A stretch of DNA of 64,000 nt from Paragonimus skrjabini miyazakii (Eukaryota; Platyhelminthes; Trematoda; Plagiorchiida; Troglotrematidae), in NCBI GenBank assembly GCA_014338405.1, contig JTDE01001305.1, positions 11,209 to 75,208 on the forward strand. Direction: 5' to 3'. The translations under genes and the position numbers were made by a program. Shown piece after piece: positions 47,690 through 58,159 of this stretch (the stretch's first letter is position 1; each line of letters opens with the position of its first letter). The notes under the pieces were generated by a model. The model searched no databases. It saw only the letters and a program-made list of their open reading frames with translations, and was not told the origin of the DNA.

Positions 47690-48045
47690 GGAATATTAGA
47701 GTTTGAAACATTGTCTCCTCTCGAAGCGTTCGGGTAATCTGAGAAGTAGTCACAAACAAATGTCACTGAGCGTTTACATGTGATCAATCGGTCGTGTCAG
47801 ATGTAGAATCAATGGCTCAGTGGTCAACAAATTTGTCTCATAAGAGTGTGACCGGAATTCTAGTCTCAGTCGGGGCAATGATATGCTCTACTAACAGGCT
47901 GTAACACGATCGAAACTCGAGCGATTCTGTTCGAAATAGTCCGAGTGGAATGTCTCTGGGAATGCGACAGCTGTGATCAATTGTGGGTGATGTTCAACTT
48001 GTACAAAATGCCAAAATTCTCCAGTATTCATCAGAAGTCACCATG
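47690..48045 (+). repeat. Repeat A copy
   Basis: Body, A box (atggctcagtggtcaac), hammerhead-position segment (ctaacaggctgtaacacgatcgaaa, core broken) and tail (gatcaattgtgggtgatgttcaac). It ends with 'caaaattctccagtattcatcag', a mutated form of the family terminus. Confidence 0.85.
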
Positions 48046-48382
48046 TCTACGGCGAAGATTTGTTTTTCTCAACAATAAGAAGTCCACTGCCTAAAAAGTT
48101 GTCTCAGTCGCTGGTTTAACAAATCACATTGTGGGTGATTTTCAATCTATATGAAAATCAAAATCCCCTACTACTCATCAGTAATCAAATACCGCTCAAC
48201 AAGTCAATGATTTCTGTGATTTCAACTTGGAGAGAAGTCCTAGTCGAGGGGTCATCGATTGGAGTTAACAGACAGTAACTGTGTCTCCTCTCGAGGCGAT
48301 CGGGCAACCTGACCATTACTCACAAGCGAAAGTGATTGAATGTTCACATATGACAATTCGGTCGTGCCTAACGTGAGGTCAA

Positions 48383-48437
48383 TGGCGCAGTGGTAAACAC
48401 GGTTGCCTCATGAACAGAATGTCCGTGGTTCAAGTCC
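48383..48437 (+). promoter_or_regulatory. Internal RNA polymerase III-type promoter (A and B boxes)
   Basis: A box tggcgcagtggt at 48383-48394 fits the TGGCNNAGTGG consensus. B box ggttcaagtcc at 48427-48437 matches GGTTCRANTCC. Between them 'cctcatgaa' looks like an anticodon loop with CAT, so the ancestor may be an initiator or elongator tRNA-Met. Whether it is transcribed cannot be seen. Confidence 0.65.
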
Positions 48438-48455
48438 CGGCAGTGACGATGATAT

Positions 48456-48500
48456 GCACTACTGACGAGCTCTAATGAGAGCGAAACTCGAGTTTAGTGC
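48456..48500 (+). ncRNA. Hammerhead ribozyme motif, best copy
   Basis: Stem I GCACTA/TAGTGC (6 perfect pairs), core CTGACGA (C at the variable position 7), stem II GCTCT/AGAGC (5 perfect pairs) with loop AATG, core GAAA, and a short palindromic stem III closing with the required A-U pair. Position 17 is T rather than the preferred C, an allowed but slower cleavage-site base. The permutation is type III. Stem III has almost no loop, as in hammerheads known to work better as dimers. Assignment is by motif. Activity is inferred. Confidence 0.75.
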
Positions 48501-48813
48501 TTCTGTTGTTCGAAATGGGCCGACTGGAAAGTCTATGGGAATGCGACAGCTGCGATCAATTGTGGGTGACGTTCAATCTATATGAAAACCACATATAGTT
48601 CTGGTAGCTTTTATACTAATTCATTCAAATCCTTACAAGGTTGAATTGGTCAAACTAAATAGTGTACAGTAGACGCCAATAATCAATACGAATCGTCAAT
48701 TAAAATAGTATAGACGTGTGTCCTTGAGGATCTGGTGTTAGTGATCATCACATGCCATGTTAAAACCTGTTTCTTCTTTCCTCTGTTCAACCACATACAA
48801 CCCTCCCCCACAG

Positions 48814-49977
48814 TTCATTCGGATGGATCACCAGAATTATATCGTGGTACTCATCCTGAAAGACGCGTCAGCCCTCCAACTGTGGAAGCACTAAAAGAAG
48901 TTGGACAATTAGGCCTAATTTCTCACATCGATGGTCTCGAAGTACGAACAAGTCGGACTGGTCTAGAATTGACAAGCCCAAATACGAAACACGCTGAACA
49001 GACTGGTGAAACTGCTTTAGATTTGACTGTTACTACGACAAACACAACTGCTCATGTGCTTCATCGACCTTGGGACTTTAATGAAAGTTCTAAGTGTGAA
49101 GAAAGTATAGAACACCAAGAAAATGTGGAACCGAGTCTGATGCGTGATATATCCAATGATCGAGATTTTAATTTGTCCGTTAATTCCAGAAACAAATCAG
49201 TGACATCGGTAAGCGATGTTCCGATGTCTAATAAAACATGCACACTTCCCAGTTCATCTGCATCTATTGTAAGTATAGAATATTCCAACCGCACGTCGGC
49301 CAAAATACAGTTTGCAGACACACCAACATCAGCTTCTCTAAATCCGACGGGCAATTCTTTGGACTTCTGGGCTGCTGCCGCATATGCTGCTGCCTTGGCA
49401 CAGAACTCTGAATACGGACCGTTCGGTCAGACAGACCTCCAGCCCACTTGGGCATTACCTAACACTTTGACCAGTCCTGATCAGAGATTTAGCAAATCAT
49501 TTGCCACAACTCCTGGTTTCTCAGATATCCCATTATTTACCGATCTGCGTACATCTGAAGCAGTATCACAGCCACTGTTTTCCGTCGGGTCTTCCTGGTC
49601 CTCTCCTATGCCATCTGGCCCCATTCTTCCCAATACGTCCCATCCTTTGCCAGACCATTTATCGGTAAACCTAAACGGCACAGTGTCGGCCTATGCGAGA
49701 GGATTGAATCCAGATTCCGGAATGATTGACGATTTCGAAACAGATGATTCATCAGCACGTTCGAACAATATACGACCGAATTCCCCGGGTGGAACCCGTG
49801 TTCGTCCCTCAGAAGACTATTTGGAACAATTCATGAAAGTGGACCCGTCACAGAATATTCTCTGGCGTCAGTTGGCCGATCGATTCCAACGAACCTTAGC
49901 CCCAAATCAGTGTGGTGTGTGTAACAAGATTCTGAGTTGTCGAAGTGCTCTGACAATGCATTATCGCGTTCATACCG
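48814..49977 (+). CDS. Spalt/SALL-like zinc-finger transcription factor, central exon
   Basis: About 388 codons between a pyrimidine-rich acceptor (…ccccacag) and donor g|gtgagt. Earlier Met codons upstream of 48814 lie in the intron. Most of the exon is a low-complexity, Ser/Thr-rich region expected to be disordered, with an Ala-rich patch (FWAAAAYAAALAQ, about residue 185). Near its start is ALDLT, which loosely resembles a CtBP-binding PxDLS motif. At the C-terminus 'YLEQFMKVDPSQN' leads into 'PNQCGVCNKILSCRSALTMH', a C2H2 finger (Cx2Cx12Hx3H) with the ILSCxSAL signature of the first finger of a Spalt double-finger pair. Spalt proteins are nuclear DNA-binding repressors acting in neural and appendage patterning. 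The function in this animal is inferred. Confidence 0.85.
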
Positions 49978-51079
49978 GTGAGTTACCATAGGAAGTCCCT
50001 TTTGGGACGGTGACAGTATCAGTTACCTGATATTTTCAAGTGTAGATCTGCTACCTGCAAGTGTTATGTACCAGAATAGTTAACTGTTACACAATAGAGC
50101 GCCTGCTTATTACCAAATGTTTGGAACACATCATTCAGTTTTGTGAATCAAGTGTTGCATATATGCAGTAATGTACACGGTAAGTCCCTGACACAACATT
50201 CCTTTGTATACAAAACGGTGGTCTTTGATTCTAAGCCACTTGTCTCAACCAACAATTTTTATCGAAGGTCTATATAAGTCGAACATTACTCACGATTTGT
50301 AGCAGCTATTTTATTCCCATGGATTCTTTAGTCAGTTCCATTCGAATTCGTGGGGTTATCAACTGAAGTTAATGGAACAATACTACGTTTTCTTTTGAGA
50401 CGATCGAACAAGATGATAACTGCTTATAAGCCAACTTAGCTGAGCGCCTCATCACAATAATCCAGTTGGGCTTAATATAAAACCAAGGATGCAGTGGTCA
50501 ACGCGGTTGCTTCACGAACACTTAGCTGGAGTTCTGGCTCCGGAGGTGGTACTACTGACAAGCTTTAACAAGATCGAAACTCAAACTTTGTGTTTCTTCT
50601 CGAAGAGGGCTAACTAAAAATGCTATGGGAATGTGACAACTGCGATCGATTGTGAGTAACGTTTAATTTGTATAAACCAAACTGCCTCACTACTTACCAG
50701 TAATCAAATGAACTCATCTGATATGGAGCACGACAGCATGCGTCATGTGACTATATACTAGGTAAATGGCCACTTGTCATTGGTGTTAACTTCATTCCAG
50801 TGCATCTGTTTTTGGTTTATCAGTGAACGCAAAGACTTACCCAAAGTAAACAACATCCACATCACAAAGTTACTGTACCATTGTTGAGACATAATCTTCT
50901 GTATAGGGGGAGTACAGTCGGTTAGGTCAGAGCACATACGTTCAAAAATGTTTTAGTTGACATGTAAGTAAAAGATATTGCCCGGTGTTTAATGTAATTG
51001 AGACAATCTGTCAATATTATCGGATAAAACCAATTTTGAGCAAACAATTATTCTTTTACTCCTATTTTCTTTTCTTCAG
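49978..51079 (+). other. Intron between the paired Spalt-type fingers
   Basis: gtgagt donor, and acceptor tttcttcag. It is phase 1, splitting the inter-finger linker. It contains a repeat A copy with an inverted arm. Confidence 0.75.
50270..50715 (+). repeat. Repeat A with inverted 5' arm, in the Spalt-like intron
   Basis: 50270-50345 is the tail in reverse complement (tcgaacattactcacgattt, ttcccatggattctttagtc). It is joined at 'attcgtggggttatcaac' to the + body, A box (atgcagtggtcaac), a hammerhead-position segment (gacaagctttaacaagatcgaaac) and tail. It ends at the family terminus 'cactacttaccagtaatcaaat'. Confidence 0.85.
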
Positions 51080-51135
51080 AGGAACGTCCGTTTGTGTGTA
51101 TCATTTGTGAAAAACGTTTCTCTACCAAAGGGAAT
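51080..51135 (+). CDS. Spalt-like gene, second finger (cut by the assembly gap)
   Basis: Completing the split codon gives HT-E-ERPFVCIICEKRFSTKGN up to the gap. That is the inter-finger linker and the first half of a C2H2 finger with the Spalt hallmark TKGN(LKTH). The linker reads TEERP where most Spalt pairs have TGERP. The rest of the finger, its two histidines and the next donor site are missing in the Ns. Because this exon pairs in phase with 49977, the gene model here is firm. Confidence 0.85.
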
Positions 51136-51247
51136 NNNNNNNNNNNNNNNNNNNNNNNNNNNNNNNNNNNNNNNNNNNNNNNNNNNNNNNNNNNNNNNNN
51201 NNNNNNNNNNNNNNNNNNNNNNNNNNNNNNNNNNNNNNNNNNNNNNN
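51136..51247. other. Assembly gap (112 Ns)
   Basis: A run of N falls in the middle of a zinc-finger exon. The true length is unknown. Two open frames drawn across it are artefacts. Confidence 0.99.
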
Positions 51248-52316
51248 TATCTACTGACACATCTGTGTGATCAGTCACACCGATGTTAAAATGAGTGAAG
51301 GAAAGTGATTATCAGTTTGTAATGATTACCATTAAAATTTCAAACACAATGGTCATTTATGGTGCTTGTTTTAGGCTACTGAGTGATTATTCATTTCGTC
51401 AGGTGGATAGATTTGAAACCAAGGTTCTGTAATCAACAGACACACAATGAAATCACTTAGACTGGAGATTCTTTGTGGCTGTAGCCTCTGATGATTGATA
51501 AATTCAAGTTGCTATATCTTCCACCTATTGTATATAGGTGGCGGCATTCTTGGAAAGTGAACAAATTGTATCAAATTGTTTCACAAATCAAAGCCTGCTT
51601 ACACAACATTTCATTTGTTAAATCGGTACAAGAAATCCCAATGTACTTCAGAATTCACATTAGCTTCTAAATGTAACTTATAGGAGAGAGAATTTCTGCG
51701 ATTATTTTCTACGAATCAAACGAAAAATAGACAAAACCTATTGATCTTTCAAGTAAGTCTTTAGTTACTCGAGGCAAACATACTCTCAAAGACTGAACAA
51801 AACAGTCACTGTTTGATTACAACAAAGCATATAAATATAAATATAATGATTTTTGGAATAAAATGGATAAACCACCTTTTATAGATAGTCAGATTTTGAG
51901 ATTTTCTCTAATAATTTGACTTGATTGATATTTCTTGCAATTGTGTAACTTTTTACTACAAATCGTTACGTTTAGAAGTTAGTATGATGTCAAAAACAAC
52001 AGTTGAATTGTTAACATCGGGTTGACAATCAGAAGTTTAAACTTATCGTTTTGTTTATTACACACTGTCCTAAACAGTCAGTTGCATACTGTAAATCCTT
52101 AAAATGTTACTGTGAATAACTGACAATATGATTACAACGAACTTCTTACATAAGTGATCAATGTCACAAAATCAGCATACGATTTACAACACATTCACAA
52201 GATAAATTAAGGAGTGCAAAATCCACGCTCAAATTTCTGAAACATGTTCAGTACTTTCAGTGTTCCAGACTTCAGCACTACTTCAGTAATAACTCATTCA
52301 ACCATTCTATTGGCAG
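51248..52316 (+). other. Intron or sequence up to the last Spalt-like exon
   Basis: AT-rich with no coding frame seen, ending at acceptor 'ttctattggcag'. A small piece of the preceding exon could survive just after the gap, but it is not recognisable. Confidence 0.5.
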
Positions 52317-52997
52317 CAACATCATGAAACAATTGAAGCCTACCGCAACGCGGTCGCCATTGCCATGGCAACCGGTGGTACACTACCTCGACCGCCACCA
52401 ATGTCATCTTCTGCCACTCTTCTTCCACCGGGAACAAAAGCAGAGATCCCTGATTCACCTTCACAGACAAACAAGCCAGAAACCGGTAGCTTATCATCTT
52501 CAACCGCTTGTACTACTGCTGGGGATGGAATGATGCGGGTGCCGTCGCCAACTGACTTATCCACGTTGGTCAATTGGAGTCAATTCCCACTACCATCATG
52601 GCTTTCTAACACAGGGCTCTTTCCGTTCCTTCATCCACCAGTCATCTCGAGTATGGAGCTTTGGAAAACAGAAAATGGTACAGATCGTGCATATCGAAGT
52701 TTAAACGAATCAAAACAGATTAATGAAACTCCAAGAAAGGACTATTCGACCAGTTCCATATTGGCAAACGACGACCTGAAAACCGGATTCAATATACTTC
52801 CGGTGACTCCTTCAACGACATCAAAACTACAGACGTGTGTCAATGATTCGTCAATTGAAGCTGCATCTAGACTATCCAGACTCACCGTATCCGTCCCTCG
52901 CAATGCTAGTACGCCTGTGAAACACAAAATGTTTTCCGGATTACCAGGACAAATGATCGAACTGCCTCTGTTATCTGCAATGGAACGATGTAATTAA
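52317..52997 (+). CDS. Spalt-like gene, terminal coding exon
   Basis: Opens in frame straight after a 'ggcag' acceptor as QHHETIEAYRNAVAIAMATG and runs 226 codons to TAA at 52995-52997. It is Pro/Ser/Thr-rich (LPRPPPMSSSATLLPPG) with a hydrophobic aromatic patch (SQFPLPSWLSNTGLFPFLHP) near the middle and a serine-rich end. No further zinc finger occurs. Either the protein has a single double-finger unit after the central exon, or more fingers lie in the gap or upstream. The Met at 52365 is internal. A link to the finger exons is inferred from position, strand, frame quality and composition. Confidence 0.7.
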   Translation, partial: QHHETIEAYRNAVAIAMATGGTLPRPPPMSSSATLLPPGTKAEIPDSPSQTNKPETGSLSSSTACTTAGDGMMRVPSPTDLSTLVNWSQFPLPSWLSNTGLFPFLHPPVISSMELWKTENGTDRAYRSLNESKQINETPRKDYSTSSILANDDLKTGFNILPVTPSTTSKLQTCVNDSSIEAASRLSRLTVSVPRNASTPVKHKMFSGLPGQMIELPLLSAMERCN

Positions 52998-54434
52998 TTT
53001 GACTCCAATCTGTACTTTCAAAAACTAGGGATCATTCCATTATTTCTACAGTCTTTTCTCGTATGTCATGTCTACGCTTCAACAATTTCAACATTTACAA
53101 AATAAGTATCCCTAACATGCAACTGGACTACTGCCATTCTATAACAATTCAAAATGTGTGACCATATCCGGACAGCACATACCGCTTGTTTTCCACTGTT
53201 GCATAGTGTTTTCCATCCAACCGACTGTCAGTTAGTTGCACAGATGCGTATACACGTAGAGCGGTTACCAGTCCCTATGCTATGAATATATACATTCCGT
53301 TCATTCACCGCATATATCTATATCCTTTACTTTTTCAGAAAGAAATCAAAATTGTACTCATGCTAAGAGTTATCTGTCTTTCTGTTGGGATATATAAATA
53401 TATATAACGATATCAGTACAACCGAACACATTCTAGTCGTTATCAGAACGTGTTATGGAACAGTTCGTTATTCCATTTGGTAAGAATTTTGCCACTCAGC
53501 CATTGCATTTACTAACAACGTGTATTGGTGAATTAATTGGTCGAATGGACACAGTTACATGGGATTTACTGTCTACTCTTGTGAGGTTTCGACGGAATTT
53601 TTTTGAATGTTTAGATAATTGTTTCTTGTTAATTCAGGTGGTTAACTTGGTCAATACTTTCCACTACATTTTAGTGTGTAAAGTAAGTTTTTTTAATGCA
53701 TTACAATGAGTCAATATGATGCATAATTTTTAAGCACAGACTAACTTTTTAAGTTGCCTTAAACATAACAGAAGCAAGTAAACCGGATACAGATTTCTGT
53801 CCTCAGCAATTTATTGGAACTTATGAGTATACCGACCGTAGTTAGTTGAACGGTAACTGAAGTGGAATCGTAATGTTCTTCTTCCTCCTCCTCCTCATCA
53901 TCATCATTGGGACCCCTGATAAACACACATTATGATTTGTTCAAATCCGGATAGCCTGGGCAAGGGCAGTCGACCCCAGGTTGCCCGTTTGAATTGTTTG
54001 TAGCCACAAGGATTCTAACGAACATTATGAAACTCAATTTAAAAAATCTAACACTTCATTAGGATCAGTTTTGCTATTGTATAGACGTATCAGTGAGAAG
54101 TAGTTTGAGAGAGATTGGAAAAAAATGTTCAGCTCAAACAACGGGGGTTGCCAGTAGGAAATCTGCTCAGATTATTCCCTACTTAATAAGTTCAAACAAT
54201 GTTAAACCTGATGTGAGTAGACGTGGTTTGATTATCAACAGTTTGGAACTCATACGTTGATGTCAAAGTTTATAAGCAAAGACCTGATGTGGATTTTGCT
54301 TTGATGGATAAATACCGTCAATTGTGCAAAAAATCCAAGTTGCAGGAAGGCATCCAACAGTTTGTTCTTAGTTACACCTATAAACGTTTCCCCTTCAGTA
54401 ATAAATATGCTCAATCACTAAACTATCTTTCATG
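52998..54434 (+). other. Presumed 3' untranslated and downstream sequence
   Basis: No coding domain. An AATAAA occurs at 54400-54405, and closer weak variants are possible, so the 3' end is undetermined. Contains a CTC/ATC-rich tract near 53.89 kb. Confidence 0.4.
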
Positions 54435-54702
54435 ATACAGATTGAATATCACCCACAATTGATCGCAGCTGTCGCATTCCCATAGACTTTCCAGTCGGCC
54501 CCTTTCGAAAAGAAGCACTAGACTCGAGTTTCGATCTCATTAGAGCTCGTCAGTAGTGCATATCACCACCACTGCCGGGACTTGAACCACGGACACGCTG
54601 TTCATGAGGCAACCGTGTTTACCACTGCGCCATTGGCCTCACATTAAGCACGACCGAACACTCAATCACTTTCGCTTGTGAGTAATGATCAGGTTGCCAG
54701 AT
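54435..54702 (-). repeat. Repeat A, well-preserved 3' two-thirds
   Basis: Read on the - strand: 'ctcacaagcgaaagtgattg', A box (atggcgcagtggtaaac), B box (ggttcaagtcccgg), hammerhead and tail. The 5' body is truncated. Its A and B boxes are as good as those of the 48.4 kb copy. Confidence 0.92.
54515..54559 (-). ncRNA. Hammerhead ribozyme motif in repeat A
   Basis: On the - strand: GCACTA/TAGTGC stem I perfect, CTGACGA, stem II GCTCT/AGATC around AATG (one mismatch), GAAA, stem III ACTC/GAGT, cleavage GTC. All invariant residues are kept, including the preferred C17. Confidence 0.72.
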
Positions 54703-55044
54703 CGCCCGATCTTTCATGAGTTTAGCTCTGGTCACGAAACATGAATACATGATTATCTAAACCAAATGCATTTGCACCGCATTTCAGCGGGAAAATCAAG
54801 TCCTCTTTCTGTTTCTTATGACGTGTTTGATAATGAGAATAATGCAAGATGTCGAGCGCTTATGAAAGGTTTGGTTATCTGTTGATTATGCGGACTGTAA
54901 ATCTGGTACACTACTATCCTGGCGGTTCGTAGGCATGTGTACGTGCAATGGATACTAGAACAGATGCGTTTACACTCGTTGCACAAATACGTGTTTAATT
55001 TTTGGATTCCATAAGCTAAGACCATTATTACCTATTACCTACGA

Positions 55045-55480
55045 TTTCGTATAAACTGTACATCACCCCTAATTGATCAAAGCTGTCGCATTCCCATAGA
55101 CTTTCCAACCTACTCCTTTCGAGAAGACTCACTTGATTCGAGTTTCGCTCCCATTAGAGCTCGTCAGTAGTGTATATCCTTGCCATTGTGTCTGATCTCG
55201 AGGCGATAGGACAATTGGAGCATTACTCCAAAGCGAATGTAACTGAGCGTTCACATATGGTAATACGATTGCCTCATGAAAGTGTGGCCGGAGTTCTAGT
55301 CCAGGTGGTGGCAACGATATGCACTACTGACGAGCTGCAACAAGGTCGAAACTCGAGTCTCGTGCTTCTTTTCGAAAGGGTCCAACTGGAATGTCTATGG
55401 GAATGCGACAGCTACTATCCATTGGGGGTAATTTTCAGTCTGTATGAAAACCAAAATCCTTACTGCTTACTTATGATTTA
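55045..55480 (+). repeat. Repeat A with inverted 5' arm
   Basis: 55045-55181 is the 3' region in reverse complement, including a hammerhead core on the - strand (55129-55173). It joins abruptly at 'tgtctgatctcgaggcg' to the + strand 5' body, a shortened tRNA-like part, a second hammerhead-position segment (55321-55365, stem II altered to GCTGCAACAAGGTC) and the tail. The arm reaches further into the unit than in the 6.3 kb copy, so junctions vary between copies. Confidence 0.88.
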
Positions 55481-55484
55481 TCTA

Positions 55485-58155
55485 ATCGCAAATTGCGCAT
55501 AGAAGCAGATAAGCAGGCTGGTATTTCTACAGAGTGGTCTTATTTTCCTCTTCTACAAATGACCAATCTGAATAGTTCAGTCTACCGTGATCAAGTTTCA
55601 TACATTATGAATTTGTTCGTTATCTGTTCCTCACTTTTCGTCCGCTGTTCTTACAAACTACGGAACGAGTGTTAATCAATTAGAAGACCGCTACGTGAAA
55701 AACTGAGGGATAAAACGAACAAGCGATGAGACAGAGAGCACACGTGCACGAAAAACCAACATACAGACACACACACAGTCATGGGGAAAGCACTGAAACA
55801 TTTACGCTATGATGTTCACCACAATATACGGCAGGTAGGTTTTCGCATCGCCTACTTACATCGTTTAACGCATCACTACCAACCCACCAGCCTGAGAAAA
55901 TATGAGAATCCGACAAGAGGAGTTTTCAAACCCATACATCACGAGTTGTATAATCGTGCTGAAGGTGTTATATTGTAGCATATGGACAACGTTCTCACGC
56001 TCCGTTGAGTTGTCAATGGGTGGTTTCTTCCGATTTGTTTGTGTGCGAGTGTATGTTTGCTCAAACGTAGAATACCAAAGAAATCGGTCTCCATTTTGGG
56101 AGCATTAATAACAAATCGGTTTGAACAAGAAACAACAAATATTAGACGATGGAAAATCAATTCTGCCGCATATTGTTGCAATCGATAAAATGTTGAGTGC
56201 CCCGGAATGTTGAATTCAGTTGCTGTTGTTGTTGTTAGCATCTGATTGGCAAATCATTTTTAATTCAAAAGAGAAAATACTTATAAAACCGTTTTAAAAT
56301 TTTATTATCCCTCTCGGACTAACGTCTTTTTAAGTGAACCCACTGTTGTGACTTAGAATTTCACTTCACCAGGCGACGTAATTCCAAAACGTCTGTACTG
56401 ACCTACAGACAGTCTGGACATGTTTATTCCTAGTTGTTACAGGTGCACAGATTCATCCACTGAACTGTCACACCTAGACATCGAGTACGCTGGTCGATCA
56501 TGACAACTAGATCGACGTCACTCTCAAAGCAGAACAAGATAGAATGATGTCATGCTTATCTGTCCTCGTTCTGCTGAGCCTTGATATGGCGACCAGTGAT
56601 ATTGAGTTTCTTCAGACTCACTACTAACAATTCAGCCTCGGGAGACGTTATTCTCACATGGCTAACCTGGTAACACATTCCATTTCAATCAGTTGACAGT
56701 TGTGACTGGTCATGCCAAGAGTTCCACAAAGAAGCTGTTCTATGCCTACTGGACAATGTAGGAGTGATTAACATATATGCATATGCCCGATTCCATTGTT
56801 ATACAAACAGACAGTCTTCTAGTTTGACAGGTCATTAGACAAATTGAATCTGAGTTGATGGTGATAGTTAGTCTATGTATCATATTCCAACAATGCAGAG
56901 AATTGATTACATTTTGGAGGCAATGAATTCTACAAGTGGACTTTTTCTTCCCTGATATAGTGATATGCATTACCAATAATATGAAGTGGTTAATATGTGC
57001 TGAAAAGTGTTTTTGTTATACTTTCCACAACACAATATACACATCTATCCACAGAGTAGTTCATTTAGTCGAACATGTGCACTTGCATAAAGGCATGGAA
57101 AAGAAATCAATTTAGCTTATTAGAAAGAATCGGTCAAGTGTCAGAAATTGGTCATTTACTTGATTAGTTTCAGTGTGAAAAGCACACTCACATCTCATAC
57201 ATTCAAAGCTTCTCCAGATGGGGTGGGTATAGAGAAGGTGAAGAGAATCTATTTTCCTATTCGGTAAACTCGCATGTAACTATGGTGTGGTTTGTGACTG
57301 GTACGTATAGAGATGATAGATGACTGATGCGGTCTGGCAAAAGCGATTCAATTCAACTTCACAAAATCATCATCATCATCATCATCCATCCTAGTCTACC
57401 CCAGTGCATATGTGAGCGCTTTTAGACAAATGAAAAGACTGTTGATACATCGATGATAATGCAGATGTGAACTAGTGAATGAGTTGGTGGGTTGCTGGAA
57501 TTTAATTCAAACATATGCCATTCATTGAATGATTTATTATTTGCTCAGTATATCAATTTACAAATTGGAAAGAAGCAAAAGCGCTATTACTACGCAGATA
57601 ACTAGTGCAAATGACAGTTTAGATACGCGGCTATTAGAGCGGCCACATTGTACAGTCTGTTACTGATTAGTATACAATACTGTTCTGGAGAATTATTCAA
57701 AATGGGTGCAAAGAATATGAGGTTTCTGTCATCAAATAAACAAAATGCCAACTGGAAATGTGGGCCAATGAACGTGTACGAGACAGTAAACAACCTCCTA
57801 GCGATATATAAGCTGAAAGATAGTCAAGCTATTGTTGTACACGTCATTCTATACAAACATGATGGTCTGACTGCATTAAAACATGATTTTCGGTTACCAT
57901 AGGAACTTCATTGGCTGCAAAGACGATGAAGAAGGTGAACCAAAAATACATGTAGTTCGTAATTACCTACAGAATAAAAATTCATTGACATTCTTGTTTA
58001 TCCAACTTACAGAAGTGTAAATTGGACGCACCTTGTAAAATACAACACTACACTTGAGTTCCACTCATGCAATAGTTTATCATTAGTGAATCTGCTTGCC
58101 ATAATCGGAAGTTGGACGATTACTGTTGTAAACATCGGGTCGTCGTAGTGACTAG
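55485..58155. other. Unassigned intergenic sequence
   Basis: A (CAT)n-type tract lies at 57366-57386. Short open frames only. Nothing supported. Confidence 0.4.
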
Positions 58156-58159
58156 AGTA

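Larger units (their letters stand above)
48125..48588 (+). repeat. Repeat A, best-preserved body
   Basis: All segments are present with few changes: direct-orientation terminus (caatctatatgaaaatc ... ctactactcatcagtaatc), 5' body, A box, B box, hammerhead and tail. Near-identical 9-mers (aaatcacat / aaaccacat) lie at the two edges and may be a duplication. It sits about 225 bp upstream of the Spalt-like exon, inside the inferred intron. Confidence 0.92.
38685..48813 (+). other. Inferred 10.1-kb intron of the Spalt-like gene
   Basis: The boundaries are a gtgagt donor and a pyrimidine-rich acceptor (tttcttctttcctctg ... ccctcccccacag). If the 38-kb exon is unrelated, this is simply upstream intergenic sequence. 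It contains no accepted coding frame and carries five repeat A copies or fragments, listed separately. About 42.74-46.93 kb holds nothing I recognise. Confidence 0.4.

Noticed and set aside
48735..48813. Coding start at the Met at 48735 for the Spalt-like exon
   Set aside because: The stretch is a pyrimidine tract ending in a strong acceptor. The predicted residues (CHVKTCFFFPLFNH) look like translated intron.
51048..51289. Open frames spanning the Ns
   Set aside because: Artefacts of translating the gap. The real frame is ERPFVCIICEKRF.
53950..53990. Hairpin cctggg...cccagg with gggcaa/ttgccc
   Set aside because: Short imperfect inverted repeat without context. Common by chance.
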